A DNA stretch of 64,000 bases from Bradyrhizobium diazoefficiens (GTDB taxonomy: Bacteria > Pseudomonadota > Alphaproteobacteria > Rhizobiales > Xanthobacteraceae). Numbering within the stretch: the first letter of the stretch is position 1; each line of letters starts with the position of its first letter. A program made the position numbers and the translations under genes. The notes beneath the pieces were generated by a model that was not told the origin of the DNA, made no database searches, and saw nothing but the letters and a program-made list of their open reading frames with translations. Below are positions 56,686 to 64,000 of the stretch, in pieces. The stretch lies in contig NZ_CP067041.1 of the NCBI RefSeq assembly GCF_016599855.1, positions 5,456,001 to 5,520,000 on the forward strand, given 5' to 3'.

Positions 56686-57867
56686 ATGATCCGATGGCTG
56701 GTCGGCCTGCTGGGCCTCGCGCTTGCGGCAACGCAGGCCGTGGCGGCTGACCCCATCGAGATCGGTGTCGGCTATCTCGCCGTCGCCGGCACCAGATCGA
56801 CGTTGTCGCTGGTCGAGCAGCCGGCCGCGAATGACGGCGTCGCCGGCGCCAAGCTCGCGATCGAGGATAACAACACCACGGGAAAATTCACGGGCCAGCA
56901 TTTCACGCTTGAGGAGCGCCGCATTAGGGAAGGCGAGGACGCGGTCCAGGCCGCGACCGCACTCGCCGAGAAGAACGGCTTCATCATCGCCGATCTGCCC
57001 GCCGATGCGCTGCTGAAGGTCTCCGACGCCTTGCGAGACCGCGGCACGCTGCTGTTCAACGCCGGCGCCATCGACGAGCGGCTGCGCGAAGCCGATTGCC
57101 GCGCCAATGTCATCCACTCCGCGCCGACGCGCTCGATGCTGGCCGATGCGCTCGGCCAGTACCTGGTGTGGAAGCGATGGCCGCGCTGGCTGCTGGTGGT
57201 CGGCTCGCATGACGAGGACAAGCTCTACGCCGATGCACTGAGGCGCGCCGCGACGCGGTTCGGTGCCAAGATCGTCCAGGAACGAACGTTCGAGGATAAA
57301 GGCGGCGCACGCCGCACCGATAGCGGCGTGACGCTGATCCAGCGCCAGATGCCGGTCTTCACACAACAGGCGCCAGCTTACGACGTGCTGGTCGCCGCCG
57401 ACGAGAGCGAGGTCTTCGCGGCCTATTTGCCCTATCGCACCTGGGATCCGCGGCCCGTCGCGGGTTCGGCCGGCCTCGTGCCGCGCAGCTGGGACGCCGC
57501 CCAGGACCAGTGGGGCGCGACGCAGATGCAGAATCGCTTCATGAAGCTCAACGCGCGGCGGATGACCGCGCTCGACATGCAGGCCTGGACCGCGGTGCGG
57601 ATTATCGGCGAGGCGACGTCGCGCACCAATTCCGGTGACATCAAGAAGGTCACCGACTACATCAAGGGCCCGGATTTCTCAGTCGCCGCCTTCAAGGGCA
57701 CCAAGCTGACGCTGCGCGACTGGAATCTCCAATTGCGCCAGCCGATCCTGCTGGTCGACGGCCGCATGGTGGTTTCGGTGTCGCCGCAGGAGGGGTTTCT
57801 GCACCAGGTCTCCGAGCTCGACACGCTCGGCTATGATCGCCCGGAGAGCAAATGCAAGCTGAAATGA
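56686..57867 (+). CDS. lutA: ABC substrate-binding protein of a PQQ-alcohol-dehydrogenase-linked system (LutA-like)
   Basis: 393 residues from the ATG at 56686, with GGAGG 6 bases upstream. Signal peptide MIRWLVGLLGLALAATQAVAAD, then a branched-chain-amino-acid type periplasmic binding fold (IEIGVGYLAVAGTRSTLSLVEQPAANDGVAGAKLAIEDNN). It fits the PQQ-dependent alcohol dehydrogenase system binding-protein class. It is first in the ABC operon. In Methylorubrum lutA belongs to a lanthanide import locus; whether this protein binds lanthanide is not visible. Confidence 0.78.
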   Translation: MIRWLVGLLGLALAATQAVAADPIEIGVGYLAVAGTRSTLSLVEQPAANDGVAGAKLAIEDNNTTGKFTGQHFTLEERRIREGEDAVQAATALAEKNGFIIADLPADALLKVSDALRDRGTLLFNAGAIDERLREADCRANVIHSAPTRSMLADALGQYLVWKRWPRWLLVVGSHDEDKLYADALRRAATRFGAKIVQERTFEDKGGARRTDSGVTLIQRQMPVFTQQAPAYDVLVAADESEVFAAYLPYRTWDPRPVAGSAGLVPRSWDAAQDQWGATQMQNRFMKLNARRMTALDMQAWTAVRIIGEATSRTNSGDIKKVTDYIKGPDFSVAAFKGTKLTLRDWNLQLRQPILLVDGRMVVSVSPQEGFLHQVSELDTLGYDRPESKCKLK

Positions 57868-57875
57868 GGACAAAT

Positions 57876-58835
57876 ATGTTGCGTGTGGGGCTGCTGTCCG
57901 GATTGGTGCTCGCCGCCACGCCCGCCCATGCGTTCATCGCCTATGTCTCGAACGAGAAGAGCAATACCGTCTCGGTGATCGACACCGAGAGCTGGACGGT
58001 GACCAAGACCATCAAGGTCGGCCAGCGCCCGCGCGGCATCGAGTTCACGCGCGACGGAAAGTTCATCATGGTCGCGGTCGGCGACGACGACACCATCCAG
58101 GTGATTGACGCCAGGACCCAAGCCGTCGTTGACACGCTGCCCTCCGGCCCCGACCCCGAGCTGTTCACCCAGGATGCCGCCGGCAAGACGCTCTATGTCG
58201 CCAACGAGAACGACAACACCGTCACCGTGATCGATCTGGAGAACCGCGCCCGCCTTGGCGACATCCAGGTTGGCGTCGAGCCCGAGGGCATGACCATCAG
58301 CCCCGACGGCAAGATTCTGATCAACACGTCCGAAACGACCAACATGGCGCATTTCATCGACACCGCCTCGCGCCAGATCGTCGCCAACGTGCTGGTCGAT
58401 GCGCGGCCGCGCTTTGCCGCGTTCAAGCACGACGCGTCCGAATTATGGGTGTCCTCCGAGATCGGCGGAACCGTGTCGATCATCGATCCCCAAAAGCACG
58501 AGGTGATCGGCAAGGTCAATTTCGAGATTCCGGGTCTACGGAAAGAGGCAATCCAGCCGGTCGGTATCGGCATGGCCAAGGACGACAAGACTGCGTTCGT
58601 CGCGCTCGGCCCCGCCAATCGCGTCGCCGTGGTCGACACCGCCACGCGCAAGGTAACGAAATATCTGCTGGTCGGGCAGCGCGTCTGGCACATGGCGTTC
58701 ACGCCGGACGAAAAATATCTGCTCACCACCAACGGCCTTTCCAACGATGTTTCGGTCATCGACGTCGCCGCGCAAAAGGTGATCAAGACCATTCAGGTAG
58801 GCGAGCTGCCCTGGGGCATCACGATCGCGCCATGA
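57876..58835 (+). CDS. YVTN beta-propeller protein, PQQ-catabolism associated
   Basis: 319 residues from the ATG at 57876 (GAGG 7 bases upstream); ATGs at 57852 and 57864 are in frame. Signal MLRVGLLSGLVLAATPAHA, then about seven 40-residue blades with the YVTN pattern (IAYVSNEKSNTVSVIDTESWTVTKTIKVGQRPRGIEFTRDG, LYVANENDNTVTVIDLENRARLGDIQVG, AFVALGPANRVAVVDTATRKVTKYLLVG). It probably sits in the periplasm. A LutD-like role in metal capture is suggested by the neighbours only. Overlaps the ATPase gene. Confidence 0.87.
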   Translation: MLRVGLLSGLVLAATPAHAFIAYVSNEKSNTVSVIDTESWTVTKTIKVGQRPRGIEFTRDGKFIMVAVGDDDTIQVIDARTQAVVDTLPSGPDPELFTQDAAGKTLYVANENDNTVTVIDLENRARLGDIQVGVEPEGMTISPDGKILINTSETTNMAHFIDTASRQIVANVLVDARPRFAAFKHDASELWVSSEIGGTVSIIDPQKHEVIGKVNFEIPGLRKEAIQPVGIGMAKDDKTAFVALGPANRVAVVDTATRKVTKYLLVGQRVWHMAFTPDEKYLLTTNGLSNDVSVIDVAAQKVIKTIQVGELPWGITIAP

Positions 58836-59641
58836 CCAGCCCCGCCCCCATCGCCGGGCCATGCGAGGCTGCGCCGAAGCCTGATCCGGCCACGGTGCCG
58901 GCGCTGTCGATTGACGGCGTCAGTCATTCTTATGGGCCGCGGCGCGCGTTGATCGATGTCTCCTTCAATGTGCAGCCCGCAAGCTTCACGGCGCTGCTTG
59001 GGCTCAACGGCGCCGGCAAGAGCACGCTGTTCTCGCTGACTACACGGCTGTTCGGCATCCAGACCGGCCGCGTCAGCATCTTCGGCCACGACATCAGCCG
59101 CTCGCCCGGCGAGGCGCTGCGACTGCTCGGCGTCGTATTCCAGCCACGCACGCTCGATCTCGATCTGTCGCTGACACAGAACCTGCTCTATCACGCGGCG
59201 CTCCACGGCATCAGCCGGCGCGAAGCGGCCGCACGCAGCGCCGAGCTGCTCGCACGCATCGGCCTCACTGAGCGCGCCGGCAGCAAGGTGCGCGATCTCT
59301 CCGGCGGTCAGATGCGGCGGCTGGAGATCGCCCGCGCACTCTTGCACCGGCCGCGGCTGCTGCTGCTGGACGAGCCGACGGTCGGTCTCGACGTCAAGGC
59401 GCGCGCCGAGATCATCAGCCATGTCCGCCAGCTCGTCACCGAGCAAGGGACCAGCGTGCTCTGGGCCACGCATCTGTTCGACGAGATCATGCCCAGTGAC
59501 GGCCTCGTGGTGCTGCATCAGGGCAAAGTCCTCGCGCAGGGTCCGATGAGCCACGTCATTACCCAGGCTGGCGCGCAGGACGTCAACACCGCCTTCATGC
59601 GCCTGACGGGTGCGCAAGTGATGCCGGGAGGCGGCGCATGA
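58832..59641 (+). CDS. lutE: ABC transporter ATPase (LutE-like)
   Basis: 269 residues, with a Pro-rich N-terminal lead. Walker [17 protein letters not shown]-loop VVFQPRTLDLDLSL, signature LSGGQMRRLEIARAL and Walker B RLLLLDEPTVGLD are complete. It belongs to the PQQ-dependent alcohol dehydrogenase-linked ATPase class. It couples to the permease encoded by the next gene (4-bp overlap). Export-type ABC-2 geometry suggests the direction may be outward or unusual; in Methylorubrum the homologous set is used for lanthanide uptake. Confidence 0.85.
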   Translation: MTSPAPIAGPCEAAPKPDPATVPALSIDGVSHSYGPRRALIDVSFNVQPASFTALLGLNGAGKSTLFSLTTRLFGIQTGRVSIFGHDISRSPGEALRLLGVVFQPRTLDLDLSLTQNLLYHAALHGISRREAAARSAELLARIGLTERAGSKVRDLSGGQMRRLEIARALLHRPRLLLLDEPTVGLDVKARAEIISHVRQLVTEQGTSVLWATHLFDEIMPSDGLVVLHQGKVLAQGPMSHVITQAGAQDVNTAFMRLTGAQVMPGGGA

Positions 59642-60486
59642 GCAGCATCACCGCGCACGATAGGCCACGGGGCTTCTCGGCCTCCGAATACATGACCTGC
59701 CTCACCGGCATCGTCTGGCGCGAGGGCCTGCGCTTCCTTCATCAGCGCGAGCGCTTCGTCTCGGCGCTGGTGCGGCCGCTGGTGTGGCTGTTCATCTTCG
59801 CCGCCGGCTTCCGCCAGGTGCTGGGCATCTCCATCATCCCGCCTTACGAGACTTACATTCTCTACGAGGTCTTCATCGCGCCGGGATTGATGGCGATGAT
59901 CCAACTGTTCAATGGCATGCAGTCTTCGCTCTCGATGGTCTACGACCGCGAGATGGGCAATATGCGGACGCTGCTGGTCAGCCCATTGCCGCGCGGCTTC
60001 CTGCTGTTCTGCAAGCTGCTGGCGGGCACCGCGGTGTCGCTGCTCCAGGTCTATGCGTTCCTGATCATCGCCTGGTTCTGGGACATCACGCCGCCGCCGA
60101 TTGGCTATCTCACTGTGCTGCCGGCGCTGATCCTGTCCGGGCTGATGCTGGGCTCGCTCGGCATGCTGATCTCCTCCGGCATCAAGCAGCTCGAGAATTT
60201 TGCCGGCGTCATGAATTTTGTCATTTTCCCGATGTTCTTCGCGTCCTCGGCGCTCTACCCGCTGTGGCGGGTGCAGGAGGGCAGCCCTTATCTGTACTAT
60301 GTCTGCGAGGCCAATCCGTTCACCCATGCGGTCGAGCTGATCCGCTTCGCACTGTATGGGCAGATCAACTGGATCTCGCTGGCTGTGGTCGGAGCTTGCA
60401 CAATCGTCTTCATGATCGCCGCGATCTATGCCTATGATCCCTCACGCGGGCTGGCACGGCGCGGGCCTGCGGGAGCCGAAGGATGA
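59638..60486 (+). CDS. lutF: ABC-2 type permease (LutF-like)
   Basis: 282 residues, six membrane helices in the ABC2_membrane pattern (FVSALVRPLVWLFIFAAGFRQVLG, YEVFIAPGLMAMIQLFNGMQSSLSMVYDREMGNMRTLLVSPLPRGFLLFCKLLAG, ...VIFPMFFASSALYPLW). The REMGNMRTLLVSPLPR loop is the coupling region. It is a partner of the ATPase upstream and overlaps the downstream exported gene by 4 bp (ATGA-like). Confidence 0.87.
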   Translation: MSSITAHDRPRGFSASEYMTCLTGIVWREGLRFLHQRERFVSALVRPLVWLFIFAAGFRQVLGISIIPPYETYILYEVFIAPGLMAMIQLFNGMQSSLSMVYDREMGNMRTLLVSPLPRGFLLFCKLLAGTAVSLLQVYAFLIIAWFWDITPPPIGYLTVLPALILSGLMLGSLGMLISSGIKQLENFAGVMNFVIFPMFFASSALYPLWRVQEGSPYLYYVCEANPFTHAVELIRFALYGQINWISLAVVGACTIVFMIAAIYAYDPSRGLARRGPAGAEG

Positions 60487-61097
60487 TGGTTCGGACATTC
60501 GCCATTGCGGCCCTTGCGTTCGCGGTTTCGGTCGCCGCCGCACGCGCGGCCGATCCGCGCTATCCCGACTGGCCCTGTGCGCAGGCGAAGGTGCCGGAGA
60601 TCTCGCTCGCCGCCGTCTGGGCCGGCCCCGCACTCGGCGACGCCGAGAGCAAGTGGAAAGACGACAGCAAAGTGAGCGCGCTGGTCGCGAAGCTGGCGGC
60701 TCGCAAGACGCCGCTGGATGAGGCGGAAAAGTCGGTGAAGGAGTTTCTGGCCAGTTCTGCCGCCGACAAGACCACCAACGCAAAGCTGCTGTTCGCCGGT
60801 CTGTTCGACACCCTCAACGCTCAACGCTCGCAGGTCATGCGCGGCCTCGAACGCGTCAGCCGCAAGCAGCGCGAGGCAGCCGACAAGATCCGCGAGGATA
60901 CCATCCAGCTCCAGGCGCTCCAGGACGCGACACCGCGCGACGACGCCAAGGTCGAGGCCATGAGCAACCAGCTGATGTGGGAGACCCGCATCTTCGAGGA
61001 CCGCCGCAAGGTGGTGCGCTTCGTCTGTGAGGTTCCGACCACGATCGACCAGCGCCTGTTCGCGCTCGGCCGCGTCATCCAGCAGGAAATGGAATAG
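60483..61097 (+). CDS. Exported helical protein in the lut-like operon
   Basis: 204 residues. Signal peptide MMVRTFAIAALAFAVSVAAARAAD, then WPCAQAKVPEISLAAVWAGP, followed by a long charged helix region (LDTLNAQRSQVMRGLERVSRKQREAADKIREDTIQLQAL) that may form a coiled coil. There are two Cys (mature near 8 and near the C-terminus in FVCEVPTTIDQRLF). Last gene of the unit. It occupies the place of LutG-like exported proteins in related loci, but the family is not clear. Confidence 0.6.
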   Translation: MMVRTFAIAALAFAVSVAAARAADPRYPDWPCAQAKVPEISLAAVWAGPALGDAESKWKDDSKVSALVAKLAARKTPLDEAEKSVKEFLASSAADKTTNAKLLFAGLFDTLNAQRSQVMRGLERVSRKQREAADKIREDTIQLQALQDATPRDDAKVEAMSNQLMWETRIFEDRRKVVRFVCEVPTTIDQRLFALGRVIQQEME

Positions 61098-61229
61098 CGT
61101 CAGCCCTGCTGACAACTTTCATAAAAGTTCCCGCCATATCAACGCATCCATTCATGCTGCGCTATCTGCCGGAACCAAATCGATCTAGGATAGCTTGTCG
61201 ATGTGAATCTCCAACGCCGGGAGGCCTCG

Positions 61230-61529
61230 ATGGGAACAGCAAAATTTATCCTCGCAAGCGCTGCAGCCATCACCATGCTCGCGCCCAGCGCCTTCGCTGA
61301 CGACATGACCGGAATGGTCACCAGGATCGATCGGCTCAATAACACGATCTCGATCCGGCAGACGCAGAAGGGCACGGTCGGCGGCAGTGCCGGCGGCGCT
61401 GGCGCGCTCCAGCAATACAAGGCCAAGGACGCCGCGATGCTGGATGCCGTCCATGCCGGCGATCGGGTGACGTACGCCGCAACCGACACGGATGGTTCCG
61501 GCACGCTGACAAAGTTGCAGAAGCAGTAG
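61230..61529 (+). CDS. Small exported copper-binding-like protein (CusF/DUF1344 type)
   Basis: 99 residues from the ATG at 61230 with GGGAGG upstream. Signal peptide MGTAKFILASAAAITMLAPSAFADD, then GMVTRIDRLNNTISIRQTQ, a Gly/Ala stretch and the YKAKDAAMLDAVHAGDRVTYAATDTDGSGTLTKLQKQ ending, which matches the five-strand OB-like fold of CusF relatives. The usual Met/His/Trp metal ligands are not obvious, so metal binding is uncertain. Convergent with the CXXCW gene. Confidence 0.6.
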   Translation: MGTAKFILASAAAITMLAPSAFADDMTGMVTRIDRLNNTISIRQTQKGTVGGSAGGAGALQQYKAKDAAMLDAVHAGDRVTYAATDTDGSGTLTKLQKQ

Positions 61530-61599
61530 GGGCTACGCCTCTCCCCGCGTGCGACATGGGGTTATGCCCGGGACAAGCCCGAGCATGAAAGCATCTCGT

Positions 61600-62157
61600 C
61601 TACTGCTCCGGCCGCGGCTCTGGCTGCGCCTCCTCGGTGGGAAGCTTCGCGTGCTCCCAGCCGTCGGTGCCGTCGGGGTACCAGGCGACGTTGAAATAGC
61701 CGTAAGCCAGCGCGCGCTTGGCGGCATTCCAGGACATCCAGCAATCGGCGAGGCAATAGATCACGAGCAGCGCGGACTTATCGTCATGCGAGGCGCGCGC
61801 GAGACCGTGCTGGAAATAGTCATCCATCGCCTGCGGCAGCGCCCCGTAACCCGTGTCCGGCAGCCAGATACTGCCCGGAATGTCTTTGCGCGGCGCATCT
61901 CGCCACACCGTGCCCGCGGGCAGGTTCTTCGGCTTCGGCGGGCGCGGCAGCACATCGATAAAGGCACCACTCTTCGCGCGCCAGATCGCCTCGGCTTCGG
62001 CCGTCGTGAGTACGCGCGCGCCTTCCAGCGTCGTCGGCACCGGCGCACGGTAATTGTCGGTGCGATAGCCCTCAGGCTCGAACGGGTCCTGCTGCTGCGC
62101 CAAGGCCGGGACCGCCAGCGTGGCGGCCACGAGCACAGCAGCAAGACGTCGCCTCAT
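61600..62157 (-). CDS. PQQ-dependent catabolism-associated CXXCW protein
   Basis: 185 residues. Signal peptide MRRRLAAVLVAATLAVPALA, then a rhodanese-like fold ending in LVIYCLADCWMSWNAAKRALAYGYFNVAWYPDGTDGWE, with the CxxxCW motif (CLADCW) that defines the class. It is found with PQQ alcohol dehydrogenases; the two Cys may handle thiol or metal chemistry in the periplasm. It overlaps the upstream xoxJ gene by 4 bp, so they are coupled. Confidence 0.85.
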   Translation of the reverse strand: MRRRLAAVLVAATLAVPALAQQQDPFEPEGYRTDNYRAPVPTTLEGARVLTTAEAEAIWRAKSGAFIDVLPRPPKPKNLPAGTVWRDAPRKDIPGSIWLPDTGYGALPQAMDDYFQHGLARASHDDKSALLVIYCLADCWMSWNAAKRALAYGYFNVAWYPDGTDGWEHAKLPTEEAQPEPRPEQ

Positions 62158-63035
62158 GGCGTCTTCTTGGCCGTGTCCGCACCGAGCGGCCGGTCGTTTT
62201 CATCAAGGAGCGGGACGCCGAACTCGGTCAGGATCTTGTTGATCTCGCCCTGGTTCTCCTGGATCAGCTTGTTGAGCTGCCGCTTCCAGTTCTGGTCGGC
62301 GGCGCGCACGCCCATGCCGATCCGATAGACCAGCTTTGGCCCGGTGGTTTCCTTCACCAGCGGCGTCACGTGCAGCGCGCCGGCTTTCTTCGCATAAAAC
62401 CCTGCCATGGGTCCCCACAGCACGCCGGCGTCGATCTTGCCGGCCGTGAGATCATCGATCATCGCCTGTGCGGAGTTGTCGTAGCGCGTATCGATCATCA
62501 GCGGATAGGGCTTGGCGTCGCTCATCAGCCCGGCAATCGCCATGTTGGTCGCCGGCGGCGTGCCGGCGATGATGCCGACATGCTTGCCCTTCAGTCGGGG
62601 ATCCTCGAGTGTGTCGACATCCTCGAGCCCGCTGCCGGCCTTGGCGACTAGCGCATAGGTCGTGCGGTAATAGGGATTGGTGCCTTGCACGAGTTCGTCG
62701 CCCTGCGGAAAGCCCATGATGACGTCGCAGCGATGCGCACCCAGCGTCATCCGCACGAATCCCGTGGCCTGCGGGAAGAAAACGTAGTCGAGCTTCTTCT
62801 GCAGCTTGCCCGCGAACAGCTCGGCGAGCTTGTTCTCGAATCCCTCACCCTTCTCGTTGGAGAACGGCAGATTGCGCGGGTCGGCGCAAACGCGCAGCAC
62901 CTTGGGGTCGACCAGCTCGAATGAGAGATCGCCACCATCAGTCGTCTGCGCGAGGGCAGCGTCTCCAATCACGCAAGACGCCGCCATCACACACAGTGAA
63001 AACAACCAGCGACGATGTCGTCCGGCCTCCGTCAT
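62154..63035 (-). CDS. xoxJ: XoxJ/MxaJ-like quinoprotein-dehydrogenase-associated binding protein
   Basis: 293 residues. Signal peptide RRWLFSLCVMAASCVIGDAALAQ, then a solute-binding-protein-3 type fold (LRVCADPRNLPFSNEKGEGFENKLAELFAGKL..., YFFPQATGFVRMTLGAHRCDVIMGFPQGDELVQGTNPYYRTTYALVAKAGSG). The RVCADPxNLPFSN start is characteristic of the MoxJ/XoxJ class. It is thought to help assemble or activate the lanthanide methanol dehydrogenase XoxF in the periplasm. Upstream of the CXXCW gene in the same unit. XoxF is not in the window. Confidence 0.9.
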   Translation of the reverse strand: MTEAGRHRRWLFSLCVMAASCVIGDAALAQTTDGGDLSFELVDPKVLRVCADPRNLPFSNEKGEGFENKLAELFAGKLQKKLDYVFFPQATGFVRMTLGAHRCDVIMGFPQGDELVQGTNPYYRTTYALVAKAGSGLEDVDTLEDPRLKGKHVGIIAGTPPATNMAIAGLMSDAKPYPLMIDTRYDNSAQAMIDDLTAGKIDAGVLWGPMAGFYAKKAGALHVTPLVKETTGPKLVYRIGMGVRAADQNWKRQLNKLIQENQGEINKILTEFGVPLLDENDRPLGADTAKKTP

Positions 63036-63160
63036 CGTGCTTCCTCCTCATTTCGTCCGAATGCTATCCATGCGATGCAGGACGCACCATGTTCTGCCAA
63101 GCTTCGCGTGGGCTTGTTGTGCTGCAGTGCAAAGCGACAATTCTGAACTGAGGCGAAAAA

Positions 63161-64000
63161 GTGTCTCATCTCGCGTCAAAGATCGCAGCCCTGACCCTGC
63201 TCGGCCTCACCACGGTAGCACGCGCCGGAGCGGTCGAATTGCCTGTGAGCGAAGTCGCACCGGGAATCTTCGTGCATTCCGGGACCATCGCCCTGATGAC
63301 CCGCGAGAACGAGGGCGATATTGCCAATGTCGGCTTCATCATCGGCGCGGATGCGGTGGCTGTGATCGATACCGGGGGCAGTCTCCGCGAAGGCGAGCAA
63401 CTGCTCGCCGCGGTGCGGGCCCGCACCAACAAGCCGATCCGCTACGTGATCAACACTCACGGCCATCCCGACCATATCTTCGGCAATGCGGCCTTTGCGG
63501 CGGACGGAACCAGCTTCGTCGGTCACAGCAGGCTGCCGCAGGCGCTGGCGACGCGCGGGCCGTATTATCTCGACAATTTCCGGCGCATCATGGGCAGCGA
63601 ATTGATCGATCCCGTCAAGATCGTGCCGCCCACCGTGCTCGTCAAGGAGATCATGACGCTCGACCTCGGATCACGCCAGCTGACCTTGCGGGCATGGCCG
63701 GCCGCGCACAGCGACAGCGATTTGACGGTGTTCGACGAGACGACCAAGACCCTGTTCGCCGGCGATCTGGTTTTTCTCCGCCACATTCCGGTGATGGATG
63801 GCAGCATTCGCGGCTGGCTTGCCCTGCTCAAGGACCTGGAGGCCATACCAGCGCAACGCGTCGTTCCCGGTCACGGACCCGTGAGCGATTGGCCAGCGGC
63901 TTTGGCCGATGAGCGGCGTTATCTTTCGACACTGCTGTCGGACGTCCGTGCCTCGAACAAAAAGGGCGAGCCGATCCGGACCGCAGCCGAGAAGGCAGCC
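63161..64000 (+). CDS. Quinoprotein relay zinc metallohydrolase, SoxH-related (3' end outside window)
   Basis: The frame begins with a GTG at 63161 (GAGG 7 bases upstream) and runs open to the last base, giving 280 codons with no stop. Signal peptide [23 protein letters not shown]. Metallo-beta-lactamase motifs are [17 protein letters not shown], the zinc site [32 protein letters not shown] and [11 protein letters not shown]. It matches the quinoprotein relay metallohydrolase 2 class found with XoxF/PQQ systems. It is divergent from xoxJ over 125 bp. The C-terminus is missing. Confidence 0.85.
   Translation, partial: MSHLASKIAALTLLGLTTVARAGAVELPVSEVAPGIFVHSGTIALMTRENEGDIANVGFIIGADAVAVIDTGGSLREGEQLLAAVRARTNKPIRYVINTHGHPDHIFGNAAFAADGTSFVGHSRLPQALATRGPYYLDNFRRIMGSELIDPVKIVPPTVLVKEIMTLDLGSRQLTLRAWPAAHSDSDLTVFDETTKTLFAGDLVFLRHIPVMDGSIRGWLALLKDLEAIPAQRVVPGHGPVSDWPAALADERRYLSTLLSDVRASNKKGEPIRTAAEKAA

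Overview
The window reads as chromosome of a GC-rich alphaproteobacterium, most likely Bradyrhizobium or a close relative. The reasons are the gene families and their order, the type of short palindromic intergenic repeats, and sigma-54 type promoters of the kind rhizobia use. No rRNA, tRNA or CRISPR array was seen. Family calls come from motif reading and memory; no database search was possible.

Positions 1-37,000 are mainly a nitrogen and purine salvage region. It starts with the end of a CoxE-type VWA protein. Next comes a TetR regulator / adenine deaminase-like / AzgA purine permease operon, divergent from a formamidase. A dctA pseudogene still has a perfect sigma-54 promoter. Then follow a sulfotransferase pair, a large secreted phosphoesterase and an unknown protein. 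Two BMP-family (purine nucleoside type) ABC transporter operons follow. The first also carries a biuret-hydrolase-like cysteine hydrolase and a nucleoside deaminase; the second ends in a frameshifted binding-protein gene. An 8-oxoguanine deaminase faces a two-gene xanthine dehydrogenase (FAD subunit, then a fused Fe-S/molybdopterin subunit). A fused OHCU decarboxylase/HIU hydrolase, a PuuE allantoinase and a DUF3830 protein complete the route from purine base to allantoate. No urate oxidase is present. Sigma-54-like -24/-12 elements precede the first BMP operon, both the 8-oxoguanine deaminase and xdh genes, and the dead dctA, which points to nitrogen control.

Two IS110-family elements sit between the BMP operons (about 19.9-23.2 kb). 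The second lies at the edge of a palindromic genomic repeat. Its non-coding left end contains two hairpin loops whose flanks match the element's own target and its own end junction, as expected of a bridge RNA.

Positions 37,000-50,300 hold a probable non-coding repeat region, a ClC channel, a class II aldolase, MarC, a stress group (DUF892 ferritin-like, Hsp20, Lon, a 51-aa basic protein, HU), a Tat-exported GH1 glucosidase, a GrlR-like protein and an orphan TAXI-type binding protein with an extra C-terminal membrane segment.

Positions 50,300-64,000 look like a lanthanide/PQQ methanol-oxidation accessory cluster: a TonB receptor with tandem palindromes at its promoter, a divergent FlhSR-like two-component pair, S-formylglutathione hydrolase, a lut-like ABC system (binding protein, beta-propeller, ATPase, permease, exported proteins), a CXXCW protein, XoxJ and the start of a SoxH-related quinoprotein-relay metallohydrolase. 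XoxF itself is not in the window.
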